DNA of 64,000 nucleotides from Thalassolituus sp. UBA1087. Its GTDB lineage: Bacteria > Pseudomonadota > Gammaproteobacteria > Pseudomonadales > Oceanobacteraceae. Every line of letters starts with the position of its first letter. Within the stretch, counting starts at the first letter, position 1. This document shows positions 45,050 to 52,803 of the stretch, one piece after another. Both the position numbers and the translations under genes were made by a program. Below the pieces are notes generated by a model. The model had not been told where the DNA came from and did not search any database. It was given only the letters and a program-made list of their open reading frames with translations. The stretch lies in assembly GCA_002314145.1 (NCBI GenBank), contig DCCG01000042.1, forward strand, positions 62,001 to 126,000. Reading direction: 5' to 3'.

Positions 45050-45823
45050 TCAGTATTTGTAAGACTGACCACCATCAATGGTAATCACTGCACCATTGAT
45101 AAATCCGGACTCACCAGAGAGCAGAAACGCGGCCAGCGCGGCGACTTCTTCCGGCTTACCAAAACGTTTCATCGGGTTTGGCTCAACAAACTGCTGGCCC
45201 ACGGCTTCCCAGTCATCGCCACCCATCTGGCGTAACGAATTTTCCACCATGGGCGTCATAATCGCACCGGGTGCAATGGCATTGATCTGGATACCATATT
45301 GGCCGTACTCAATAGCGCTGTTGCGGGTCAGACCGACCACGCCATGCTTACTTGCCGCATAACCTGACTGATTCCCCACACCACGGATACCACCAACCGA
45401 GGCTGAGTTCACGATGGCCCCGGAGCCTTGCTTATGCATGACTTTCAGCACTTCGGCCATGCCGAGGAATACACCATTCAGATTCACCGCGACAACCTTG
45501 TTGAATTCCTCTTCGCCGAAGTCTTCGGTCAGGTTCTGAGTGCCCTCAATCCCGGCGTTATTAAAGAAACCATCAATCCGGCCGTATTGGTTGAGAGCGG
45601 CCTGTACGTACTGTTTTACCTCATCCGCGTTGGCCACATTGGCTGCTACGCAAATGCAGTCTGTACCGGCTGGCAGTTCTGCTTTCGCTTTTTCCAAAGC
45701 CTCTTCCTTCAGATCGACCAGCACCAGATTGGCTCCCTCAGCGGCCAGACGTTTAACCGTCTCCAGGCCAAGGCCAGACGCGGCACCGGTAACAATAACG
45801 GTTTTACCATCAAAACGACTCAT
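45050..45823 (-). CDS. short-chain dehydrogenase/reductase
   Basis: The 257-residue product is a classical SDR: cofactor loop TGAASGLG (12-19), NNAG (88-91), Ser140/Ser142, and the catalytic pair Y155-x3-K159 (YAASK). LVDLKE after the second strand with an Asp favours NAD(H). The end IDGGQSYKY is typical. It starts at ATG 45823 with AGAAAGGAG just upstream. Substrate is unknown. The 290 bases beyond its start (45824-46113) hold its promoter and no other visible gene. Confidence 0.93.
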   Translation of the reverse strand: MSRFDGKTVIVTGAASGLGLETVKRLAAEGANLVLVDLKEEALEKAKAELPAGTDCICVAANVANADEVKQYVQAALNQYGRIDGFFNNAGIEGTQNLTEDFGEEEFNKVVAVNLNGVFLGMAEVLKVMHKQGSGAIVNSASVGGIRGVGNQSGYAASKHGVVGLTRNSAIEYGQYGIQINAIAPGAIMTPMVENSLRQMGGDDWEAVGQQFVEPNPMKRFGKPEEVAALAAFLLSGESGFINGAVITIDGGQSYKY

Positions 45824-46113
45824 AACGTATTCTCCTTTCTGTTATAAAAAACAGCTGTAAAAAACTGCCGTAAAACAGGGCGGTCAGCTTGAATCATTGC
45901 CTGAACACCATTTATTCAGAAGCAATTGGCTAACTGTGTTAACACCGCTGAAATAACCATAACCTTTATACAAGAGTCTGGCAGGCATGGTTCCACAGAA
46001 AGCCAGAAATGCACCGTGCCGCACAAAACAACAATCATAATGCGTAACCTTCAGGCAGAAGGCTTAAACAGGCCAGGGCAGAAAGTCAGGGCAGGGGAGT
46101 AATAGCGATAGAA

Positions 46114-46593
46114 TCACTGAGCCTGGGCTGTATCTGGTACGCTCAGCTCATAACTTGTGTATTGCTCTCCAAACAGAGTGCTTTCGTACACCCGCGAAGC
46201 CATCTTTCTGAGAAATTTATACTCAGGACGGGTATTAAATAAATGCAGAACGACGTGAGAGTGCCCCAGTGCTGATGCCCAGGCCATCATATCTTTAAAG
46301 ACAGAAACACCGGCCCCCCAGCAGGCTTCATCCAGCACGATAGCCAGTTCATAAGCCTGATTCTCAAACTGAATGCCACACCAGCCAGCCACTGCGCCGT
46401 CGATAAGAATGCCCCGGACCCTGCAGCCCTCTGTGGCATCCACACTGACTTTACCGGCAATCCACTCGTCAAGCAGGGCGTCATCAAACGCATTATGAGC
46501 CACCAGGTGCTTACGTAAGGTCTCTTTGTTTAAGATAGTCAGTAATGCCTGACGGTCGATATCCTGCAGGCTGATATACTCGATTGTTTTCAT
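46114..46593 (-). CDS. GNAT-family acetyltransferase-like protein in cassette cluster
   Basis: Started at ATG 46593 the product is 160 residues. A longer upstream reading crosses the neighbouring gene's end and is rejected. It looks like a GNAT N-acetyltransferase: ILIDGAVAGWCGIQFE resembles the beta-strand pair before the acceptor site, and YELAIVLDEACWGAGVSVFKDMMAWASALGH gives the acetyl-CoA-binding strand-loop-helix, with GxG partly preserved in WGAGVS. The C-terminal strands end EQYTSYELSV. It is the last gene of four small minus-strand genes with attC-like separators. The acceptor is unknown. Confidence 0.72.
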   Translation of the reverse strand: MKTIEYISLQDIDRQALLTILNKETLRKHLVAHNAFDDALLDEWIAGKVSVDATEGCRVRGILIDGAVAGWCGIQFENQAYELAIVLDEACWGAGVSVFKDMMAWASALGHSHVVLHLFNTRPEYKFLRKMASRVYESTLFGEQYTSYELSVPDTAQAQ

Positions 46594-46602
46594 GGACGTT
46601 CC

Positions 46603-46669
46603 GGTTACTGAATCCTTTGTGAGCAGCTGCAGCCTGAAGGCCGAAACGAACTGGAATGGATTGTTAAAT
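46603..46669 (-). repeat. degenerate attC-like site between DUF1493 and GNAT genes
   Basis: On the minus strand, ATTTAAC (matching core RYYYAAC) overlaps the stop of the DUF1493 gene. AATCC (L''-like) pairs with GGATT near the other end, and TTA pairs with TAA beyond it. The expected right core GTTRRRY is altered (GTAACCG). The arms enclose about 45 bases. The layout (stop codon inside the left core, next ATG about 10 bases after the right core) is that of a cassette junction, but the match is weak. Confidence 0.35.
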
Positions 46670-47005
46670 TTTTCGCACTTTGGGAGGCGCAAACCATTTC
46701 CCTTTCTCCACCACCTGGAACAGATGGTTAACAGTAACCGGAAAGGCAAGTCTGTGTTTTTCTCTGGAGCGATTGAGAAGACGGCTCAAAAGGCCCTCGG
46801 CCTCTCCATGGAAGTACAGCTCAAAGTCGAGGTCGGACAAATCAGTACCGAATTTTTCCTGAATCGCCTCCAGTAGCTCCCAGGCGTCATCCCCGGTTAT
46901 ACCGCAGTCTTGTTCGAGCCTGGAGCTCGGGAACAGCTCTTCAGGCCTCAGCCCCGTTTGCTTGAGAAAGATCGCTTCAACTTCCTGTTTAGTTACTGGA
47001 TTCAT
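46664..47005 (-). CDS. DUF1493 acyl-carrier-protein-like protein
   Basis: The 113-residue product resembles the DUF1493 family, which looks like acyl carrier proteins: residues about 22-60 run LFPSSRLEQDCGITGDDAWELLEAI, then FGTDLSDLDFELYFHGE. The position of the phosphopantetheine Ser in true carrier proteins (DSL) is taken by GDDA, so it is unlikely to carry an acyl group in the usual way. The C-terminal third is basic. GTTAAAC, an attC-type right core, lies at 47013-47019, just before its ATG. Function unknown. Confidence 0.72.
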   Translation of the reverse strand: MNPVTKQEVEAIFLKQTGLRPEELFPSSRLEQDCGITGDDAWELLEAIQEKFGTDLSDLDFELYFHGEAEGLLSRLLNRSREKHRLAFPVTVNHLFQVVEKGKWFAPPKVRKI

Positions 47006-47091
47006 GCTTGAAGTTTAACTCCTCAATTAGAGGAAAATTTATTGCTAGTGCGAAGCGCTTTAAATTTGTCCTGTGCGGCTTGCCGTACGAA

Positions 47092-47454
47092 CTACATTGA
47101 TTTGTAAGGGTTTAGTGTTACCCACTTTCCCTTAATTTTCTTTAACTTGGGTTCGTTATTTTCAGCATATCGCCGCAAAGCGTTTGCGATCTCTTGATGC
47201 GCTTGCTCGAGAGTGATGATGCCTGATAACTGATCAGAACCAAATGAAGTTATCAACACGTCTTCTGCTTCCGGTTCTCCTTCACCGAAGGCTCCAAATC
47301 TCACATATGAAACTGTGTCTTGGAAGGAGTATGTATCAGCCTCGCCTTCAAATACGTTTCTACCTACAAAAACCATAGGTTCAAGTGCTGGCATGGAGAG
47401 ATATTTGTCTGCGAACTTAAGATGATAATAGGTTCTACCGATCTCAAAATTCAT
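47092..47454 (-). CDS. cassette-borne hypothetical protein
   Basis: This 120-residue protein has no recognised domain. It begins MNFEIGRTYYHLKFADKYLSM and is rich in aromatic and acidic residues (VFVGRNVFEGEADTYSF, FGAFGEGEPEAEDVLITSF). A helix (LEQAHQEIANALRRYAENN) and a basic tail (KLKKIKGKWVTLNPYKSM) follow. It is probably a small beta-rich cytoplasmic protein. Base composition is lower in GC than the flanking chromosome. Its ATG lies 9 bases after the core of the attC site at 47463-47550, which supports its being a captured gene cassette. No function is proposed. Confidence 0.65.
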   Translation of the reverse strand: MNFEIGRTYYHLKFADKYLSMPALEPMVFVGRNVFEGEADTYSFQDTVSYVRFGAFGEGEPEAEDVLITSFGSDQLSGIITLEQAHQEIANALRRYAENNEPKLKKIKGKWVTLNPYKSM

Positions 47455-47462
47455 ATACGAAC

Positions 47463-47550
47463 CCTAACGCCCCGCTAGAAGGCGAGCGAAGCTAGTCCTA
47501 GTGAAAGCCACGTTTTTGTGGCTGTAACGAATTTCAGCGGTTTGTTAAGC
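47463..47550 (-). repeat. attC site (integron cassette recombination site)
   Basis: On the minus strand the left core GCTTAAC fits RYYYAAC and overlaps the TAA stop of the gene at 47545. The L''-like CCGCT and L'-like AGCGG pair, followed inward by GAA/TTC with one unpaired T, the typical extrahelical base. The right end GCGTTAGGG contains GTTAGG, close to GTTRRRY. An inner hairpin (AGCCAC/GTGGCT) makes a variable terminal structure. TAAC/GTTA arms bracket all of it. The length of 88 bases and the arrangement are those of an attC. Confidence 0.75.
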
Positions 47551-47934
47551 GTATTCGTGAATTCCATAGACGTAGCCTGTATATACAATGCCCATAAAAA
47601 TCGCCCCAACACCGAAGAATAGAGGCAAGAACAGCCTGTAGTGACCAGTTTTAAGTCGCTTGTAAGAAGCAAGTACCACCGCAGCCAGCGACAGAATCCC
47701 AGCCAAAACGAATACCGCAAAAACAGCGCGCTCCTCAGTAAATCCCCCGTCGCCCGGAACCATTGTCGGTTCAGTATACACAGGGCCATCACCACCGATA
47801 GAGGCGATTATCGACAGCGCCTCTGCCCATGCAGTTTCTTGACCTAGCAGACTCATGTAATAGTAAAAAGCAGCATAGAAAATCACTAGAGACGCTGCCG
47901 CTAGGCCTATACATATTTTCGTCAAATAGCTCAT
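47545..47934 (-). CDS. cassette-borne hypothetical membrane protein
   Basis: The 129-residue product has hydrophobic segments at about 7-28 (IGLAAASLVIFYAAFYYYM), 70-90 (AVFAVFVLAGILSLAAVVLA) and 103-122 (LFLPLFFGVGAIFMGIVYTG), with a loop rich in Gly, Pro and Glu between the first two. No family is recognised. The stop codon sits inside the left core of the attC at 47463-47550, and the ATG lies 4 bases after the right end of the attC-like site at 47939-48009. The gene is therefore packaged as a mobile cassette. No function is proposed. Confidence 0.65.
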   Translation of the reverse strand: MSYLTKICIGLAAASLVIFYAAFYYYMSLLGQETAWAEALSIIASIGGDGPVYTEPTMVPGDGGFTEERAVFAVFVLAGILSLAAVVLASYKRLKTGHYRLFLPLFFGVGAIFMGIVYTGYVYGIHEYA

Positions 47935-47938
47935 TTAC

Positions 47939-48009
47939 GCTTAATGCCTGCATTTGCGGCTGGTTTGAAGCGCAGGGGGAAACCAGTCCGACAACATGCG
48001 CTTGTTAAC
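47939..48009 (-). repeat. second attC-like site
   Basis: On the minus strand, TTAAC at one end and ATTAAGC at the other pair imperfectly (TTAA/TTAA). GCAT and ATGC arms sit at the L positions. An inner stem GGCTGGTTT/AAACCAG..CC carries one extra unpaired base, as in attC extrahelical positions. The right core is ATTAAGC rather than GTTRRRY, a single-base departure. It lies immediately before the ATG of the gene at 47545-47934. Confidence 0.6.
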
Positions 48010-48320
48010 TATTTTCTGTTACTGACTTTCGCATTATTGATCAGTTAAAGGCTGAAACGATCTTCAGGTAAAGCATACGCAACAAAAATCACTGTTATCA
48101 ATAGCCAGATACGCCGGAATGACAGAAAAGGAGCAAAAAGGCGTTGGGTGTACGGGGAGCGGGGCAGAAATAGGTCAGGGCAGAATCAAAGCTGCCCCGC
48201 AATCCGCAGGGCCGGGGAACAGAGGGACGCGGTTTCAGCTCAGGTGTTGGTCGTCTGCTGACGGCCAACCAGATACGGCTATCAGCAGACGACCCGCTGC
48301 AAACGACCAGCAGCAGACAG
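48010..48320. other. gene-free stretch with 13-bp inverted repeat after trhO
   Basis: GGTCGTCTGCTGA (48249-48261) and TCAGCAGACGACC (48282-48294) are perfect inverted arms with a 20-base spacer, 27 bases beyond the trhO stop. They probably form the 3' end of the trhO message. Nothing else is supported in this stretch. The attC-type cluster begins at its left end. Confidence 0.5.
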
Positions 48321-49322
48321 TCAGGGTTTCTGACTGCGCTGCGCCTCTTTAAACGCCAGCTTCTCTTCCCGGCGTTTGCGGATGGTCTCTTCGGTTTCGG
48401 TGCCTATGTGCGCTTCGCCGCGCTTGCGGGCTAGCTCCATCTGCTGTTCGCGGGAGCGGAAGCGCTGGCGCTGCTCGTCAGTGTATTCATCAAAGCACTG
48501 ATGACAGCTGACGCCGGGCTCGTAGTGCGCATGCTCTTTATCGGCTGCAGTGATGGGGCGGCGGCAGGCGTGGCACTGGTCGTAGTCACCTTTTTCCAGC
48601 TGGTGATTGACTGACACCCGGTTGTCGAAGACGAAGCATTCGCCTTCCCACAGGGATTCTTCCTGCGGTACGTCTTCCAGGTATTTCAGAATGCCGCCTT
48701 CCAGGTGGTACACCTCTTCGAATCCCTGTTCCTTTAAATAGGCGGTGGACTTCTCGCAGCGGATACCGCCGGTACAGAACATGGCGACTTTTTTGTTTTT
48801 TTCCGGGTTCAGGTGTTCTTTAACGTACTGCGGAAACTCGCGGAAGGTTTTGGTGTTCGGGTCGAGGGCGCCTTTAAAGGTACCGATACCGACTTCGTAA
48901 TCGTTACGGGTATCCACCAGAACCACGTCCGGGTCTGAGATCAGGGCGTTCCAGTCTGCGGGTTTTACGTAGGTGCCGACCACGCGTTTGGGGTCGATGC
49001 CCTCAACGCCCATGGTGACGATTTCTTTCTTCAGTTTTACTTTGGTGCGGTAGAAAGGATTGGTATCGTCATAGGATTCTTTGTAGCTGACATTGCTCAG
49101 CCGCGGGTCGTTTTGCAGAAACGCGAGCAGGGCATCTATGCCTTCGCGGCTGCCGGCGACCGTGCCATTGATGCCTTCGCGGGCGAGCAGCAGGGTGCCG
49201 CGCACGGCATGACGCTTCATGGTCTGATAAAGGGGGTCACGCAGGTTTTCAAAATCATCCAGGGTGACAAATTTGTACAGGGCACACACCACGATCGGGT
49301 GTGACGCGGAATATTCAGTCAT
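48321..49322 (-). CDS. trhO: tRNA uridine(34) hydroxylase TrhO
   Basis: TrhO (formerly YceA) installs 5-hydroxyuridine at the wobble position of tRNA using molecular oxygen. The 333-residue product has the N-terminal domain ([32 protein letters not shown]) and a rhodanese domain ([17 protein letters not shown]) whose active loop is [12 protein letters not shown] with Cys183. Also seen are [12 protein letters not shown] and a C-terminal zinc-like Cys cluster (CHACRRP, CHQC). A charged tail follows. It stands upstream of the cassette-like cluster on the same strand. Confidence 0.96.
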   Translation of the reverse strand: MTEYSASHPIVVCALYKFVTLDDFENLRDPLYQTMKRHAVRGTLLLAREGINGTVAGSREGIDALLAFLQNDPRLSNVSYKESYDDTNPFYRTKVKLKKEIVTMGVEGIDPKRVVGTYVKPADWNALISDPDVVLVDTRNDYEVGIGTFKGALDPNTKTFREFPQYVKEHLNPEKNKKVAMFCTGGIRCEKSTAYLKEQGFEEVYHLEGGILKYLEDVPQEESLWEGECFVFDNRVSVNHQLEKGDYDQCHACRRPITAADKEHAHYEPGVSCHQCFDEYTDEQRQRFRSREQQMELARKRGEAHIGTETEETIRKRREEKLAFKEAQRSQKP

Positions 49323-49460
49323 AATGGTTCCCGTTGCTGGCCGGAGCGTAAATCCGGTGCATTCGTTTATTGGCTTTTGTTGCCAGAAGGGCGCTGATTA
49401 TACAGTGCTTACCTGAGTAAAAAAGTCGGATAAAACCCTGAGAAATGTAAGGAGACCAGT

Positions 49461-49844
49461 ATGTTGCAGGCACCCCGGGTGGTCCGTTACTCCGAAGAGC
49501 GCGATTACTTCTTTACCGAAGGCTGTTTTATCAATGAGCTGCTGAACACTGATGACGACCGGCAGTTGTCGGTGGCGCGGGCCAGAGTCCGGGCCGGGGA
49601 AACAACCCGCTGGCATAAACTGGAGGGCATTACGGAGCGTTATCTGATGGTCGCCGGCGAGGGCACCGCCGAGGTTGGCGATGAGCCGGCAGTCGTTCTG
49701 AACCCTGGCGATGTGTTACTGATTCCCGCCGGAATGCCACAGCGTATAACCAATACCGGCGATGGCGTACTGGAATTTCTTGCACTCTGTACGCCGGCAT
49801 TTAATGAAGAGGCCTATATTGATCTGCAGGATCAGCACAACTGA
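49461..49844 (+). CDS. single-domain cupin protein
   Basis: The 127-residue protein is one cupin barrel: motif 1 around RARVRAGETTRWHKLEGITERYLMVAGEG, with His and Glu metal ligands, and motif 2 around LNPGDVLLIPAGMPQRITN, where the usual His is replaced by Gln. Metal binding may therefore be altered. The family includes dioxygenases, isomerases and binding proteins, so the role is open. It has its own ribosome site (AAGGAGACC) and stands alone. Confidence 0.85.
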   Translation: MLQAPRVVRYSEERDYFFTEGCFINELLNTDDDRQLSVARARVRAGETTRWHKLEGITERYLMVAGEGTAEVGDEPAVVLNPGDVLLIPAGMPQRITNTGDGVLEFLALCTPAFNEEAYIDLQDQHN

Positions 49845-50215
49845 GCGAATACTTTTTTATTCACTGAATCCTGTCTGTCAGCGGCTTCCTGAACCGGCTT
49901 ACGTCTTTGGCTAATGACCAGCGGCTGAAATAAAAAAATAATGGGAAAAAATCCACCCATTTTGAAATTTTTCTGTGCCCGGATGGTCTGTTTAACCCGC
50001 TATTTATTTCTTCAGGTGGCTATATCAGACAATGTCATCGCTGCGTCATACCGGTCTGTTAAACCCGCAGCCTGATCTGTTGTCACAGGCGGATGTTAAA
50101 ACGGGATGTCGACAGGTAAACACACTGTTGAATCGCAGCGGACAGGCCCCTTTGTGCTATCGGTCTGCCGGCCCGTGGTGTACTCTTATCCGCAGAATTA
50201 AGCCGGAGAAAATGC
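49845..50215 (+). promoter_or_regulatory. pyruvate kinase upstream region, gene-free
   Basis: The 371 bases between the cupin gene and pyruvate kinase hold no supported gene. An AT-rich block with A/T tracts runs from about 49915 to 50015. A GCCGGAGAA ribosome site lies at 50202-50210, just before the pyruvate kinase ATG. A convincing -10/-35 pair was not singled out. Confidence 0.4.
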
Positions 50216-51652
50216 ATGCAAAAACGCACTAAAATCGTCGCCACACTCGGACCATCCAGCAGCAGTGATGAAGTTATCGAAAAACTGATTCTGGCCGGGG
50301 CTGATGTGTTCCGCCTTAATTTTTCACACGGTGAAGCATCCGACCATATCGCACGGGCGGAGAGTGTTCGCCGCGCAGCCAAAAAACACGGCCGCTTTGT
50401 AGCAATTCTCGGCGACCTGCAGGGGCCGAAAATCCGTATCGCGCGTTTTAAAGAACAGAAGGTGCATCTGGATGTTGGTCAGACCTTTACGCTGAATGCG
50501 TCGCTGGCCACCGACGATGGCGATAAAGACCAGGTCGGTATTGATTACCAGCAGCTGATTAATGACGGCAGCCCGGGCGATATTCTGTTGCTGGATGATG
50601 GCCGTATTGAACTGGAAGTTACTGAAAAACACAGCGACCGTCTGGTTACCCGGGTCGTGGTCGGCGGCTGGCTGTCGAACAACAAAGGCATTAACCGTCA
50701 GGGTGGCGGACTGTCGGCACGTGCACTGACAGATAAAGACAAAGAAGATATTAAACTCGCGGCTTCCATGAAGGTGGATTATCTGGCCGTATCCTTTCCG
50801 CGTGATGCCCATGATATGAACGAAGCGCGGGAATTACTGACCGCTGCCGGTGGCAGTGCCGGCCTGGTGTCTAAAATTGAGCGCGCCGAATGTGTTCAGG
50901 ATGATCAGACGCTGGACGATATTATTATGGCCTCCGATGCGGTGATGGTTGCCCGCGGGGATCTGGCGGTTGAAATTGGTGATGCCGAACTGGTGGGCGT
51001 GCAGAAACGTATTATCTCGCGCAGCCGGCAGCTGAATAAACCTGTGATTACCGCCACGCAGATGATGGAATCCATGATTGCCTCACCTATGCCTACCCGC
51101 GCAGAAGTCTCGGATGTGGCCAACGCGGTGCTGGATTATACCGATGCCGTGATGCTGTCAGCGGAAACCGCAGCGGGGGATTACCCGGTGGAAACCGTGG
51201 AAGCCATGAGCCGGATTATTATCGGTGCCGAACGCAATCCGTTGTCCAAGCGCTCGCGCCATCGTCTGCATCAGGATTTTCATGATATGGATGAAACCAT
51301 TGCGCTGTCAGCGGTGTATGCCGCGAATCACCTGATTGGCTGTAAGGCTATTATCTCGTTAACCGAGTCGGGTGCGACACCACGCCTCATGTCACGTCTG
51401 CGTTCGCACTTGCCAATCTATGCATTTGCCCGCCGCGAAGATACTCAGAACCGGGTGGCCTTATACCGGGGTGTGCAGCCGGTGGACTTCCATGCGGATG
51501 AAATGGAGCCGGATGCCATTAACCCCCGTGCTATCTCAGTGCTGAAGGAGCGTGGCTGCCTGGAAAGCGGTGATATTGTGGTCATCACCCGGGGCGAGTA
51601 TCTGAATGCTCAGGGCGGAACCAATACCATGAAGATCTATCAGGTCGACTGA
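50216..51652 (+). CDS. pyk: pyruvate kinase
   Basis: Pyruvate kinase transfers phosphate from phosphoenolpyruvate to ADP, the last step of glycolysis. The 478-residue product begins RTKIVATLGPSSSSDEVI and contains VFRLNFSHGEASDH, the B domain, the catalytic LVSKIERAE segment, MVARGDLAVEIG and the signature ITATQMMESMI. The C-terminal domain has DAVMLSAETAAGDYPVE and ends GGTNTMKIYQVD. The length and C-terminus fit the PykA (type II) group. A terminator follows. Confidence 0.97.
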   Translation: MQKRTKIVATLGPSSSSDEVIEKLILAGADVFRLNFSHGEASDHIARAESVRRAAKKHGRFVAILGDLQGPKIRIARFKEQKVHLDVGQTFTLNASLATDDGDKDQVGIDYQQLINDGSPGDILLLDDGRIELEVTEKHSDRLVTRVVVGGWLSNNKGINRQGGGLSARALTDKDKEDIKLAASMKVDYLAVSFPRDAHDMNEARELLTAAGGSAGLVSKIERAECVQDDQTLDDIIMASDAVMVARGDLAVEIGDAELVGVQKRIISRSRQLNKPVITATQMMESMIASPMPTRAEVSDVANAVLDYTDAVMLSAETAAGDYPVETVEAMSRIIIGAERNPLSKRSRHRLHQDFHDMDETIALSAVYAANHLIGCKAIISLTESGATPRLMSRLRSHLPIYAFARREDTQNRVALYRGVQPVDFHADEMEPDAINPRAISVLKERGCLESGDIVVITRGEYLNAQGGTNTMKIYQVD

Positions 51653-51661
51653 CTTTTACGA

Positions 51662-51690
51662 CATCCCGCGACAGGTCAGGGATGATTTTT
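51662..51690 (+). terminator. terminator after pyruvate kinase
   Basis: CATCCC (51662-51667) and GGGATG (51679-51684) form a 6-bp stem followed by ATTTTT, starting 10 bases after the pyk stop codon. Confidence 0.65.
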
Positions 51691-51921
51691 GTGAACCAGG
51701 GCGAATTTTTCTCTGTAATGTCGGTTATTTCGCAATTTATTGACTTCAGCGATAATCATGTCAGTAAAAGTCAGTAAAATGCCGGTCAGTTTCGGTTTAA
51801 CCGGCCAACGGAATGACGCGGTGACATGCTGAGGGGAGAGCAGGCACCGCCTGTTCTCACAGTCCTGCGATCAGGCAGTCTGTGGTCAGTTTGTGCCGGG
51901 TTGTTTATTGAGGGGAAAGGC

Positions 51922-52692
51922 ATGAATCAGAAAGTCAACAAGTTGTATGACGACGGCAACCACTCAGTGCTGTTTTTTACAGGTCTGGTGGAAGGTGAGG
52001 GGATTCCCAGTAATCAGCTGATTATTGTTGATCACGGGGAAGGCGCGTTGTTTGATCCGGGCGGTGAGCTGACTTTTACGCCGCTGTCGATTGAGATTTC
52101 CAAACACCTGGGGCGTGACTCGTCGCTGAAATATGTGTTTGCATCGCATCAGGACCCGGACATTATTACCTCACTGCCACGCTGGCTGCTGCACTCTGAT
52201 TGTCGTGTAGTAACGTCCAGGCTGTGGGTGCGCTTCCTGCCGCATCTGATTTCAAACTTCGTCTCCGGCAATATGAAAAAATCGCTGACGGATCGTCTGA
52301 TTGAGCTGCCGGATAAAGGGGCCAAGATTCCGCTGGGTGACAGCAATATCGTGGCGGTACCGGCGCACTTCCTGCATTCAGTCGGTAACTTCCATTTCTA
52401 TGATCCGATCAGCAAAATCCTGTTCTCTGGTGATGTCGGCGCGGCCGCCACAGAAGCCGGTCAGGATCATATTCCGGTGGGTGATATGCGTGAACACGTG
52501 CGCCTGATGGAAGGTTTCCATAAGCGCTATATGGTAAGCAATAAAGCCTGCCGTGTGTGGGTGGACCGCGTCCGCCGTATGGATGTTGAAGCCATGATTC
52601 CGCAGCACGGCCGGCCGTTTATGGGCAAAGAAAAGGTCAACGAATTCCTCAACTGGTTTGAAAACCTGGAATGCGGTGTTGATCTGATGTGA
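51922..52692 (+). CDS. metallo-beta-lactamase-fold protein of the FprA/ODP kind
   Basis: From ATG 51922 (AGGGG at 51911-51915) the product is 256 residues. The fold resembles the metallo-beta-lactamase domain of flavodiiron and oxygen-binding diiron proteins. NQLIIVDHGEGALFDPGG opens it, the metal motif is SHQDPDI in place of HxHxDH, and later ligands are HFLHS, the bridging Asp in FSGDVG, and the His in IPQHGRPF. The replaced first-motif residues are as in diiron (not zinc) relatives. No flavodoxin domain is fused. It may bind oxygen or nitric oxide; this is inference. Confidence 0.85.
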   Translation: MNQKVNKLYDDGNHSVLFFTGLVEGEGIPSNQLIIVDHGEGALFDPGGELTFTPLSIEISKHLGRDSSLKYVFASHQDPDIITSLPRWLLHSDCRVVTSRLWVRFLPHLISNFVSGNMKKSLTDRLIELPDKGAKIPLGDSNIVAVPAHFLHSVGNFHFYDPISKILFSGDVGAAATEAGQDHIPVGDMREHVRLMEGFHKRYMVSNKACRVWVDRVRRMDVEAMIPQHGRPFMGKEKVNEFLNWFENLECGVDLM

Positions 52693-52726
52693 GCAGCTGC
52701 TGCAGGCTGACACATAAAACGGAAAT

Positions 52727-52757
52727 AAAAAAACGGGCCTGAAGCCCGTTTTTTTAT
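52727..52757. terminator. strong bidirectional terminator
   Basis: AACGGGC and GCCCGTT arms surround CTGAA, flanked by a run of A on the left and seven T on the right, between 52727 and 52757. It ends the metallo-beta-lactamase-fold gene and also the convergent aminotransferase gene. Confidence 0.9.
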
Positions 52758-52803
52758 GCGCCGCTTTTGTGCAGCGGCTTATGCCGCTGCACAGGTCACA
52801 GTA

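Noticed and set aside
47475..47795. 106-residue minus frame overlapping the cassette membrane protein
   Set aside because: It is an out-of-frame shadow that runs through the attC site; the 47545-47934 frame has the attC-consistent start and stop.
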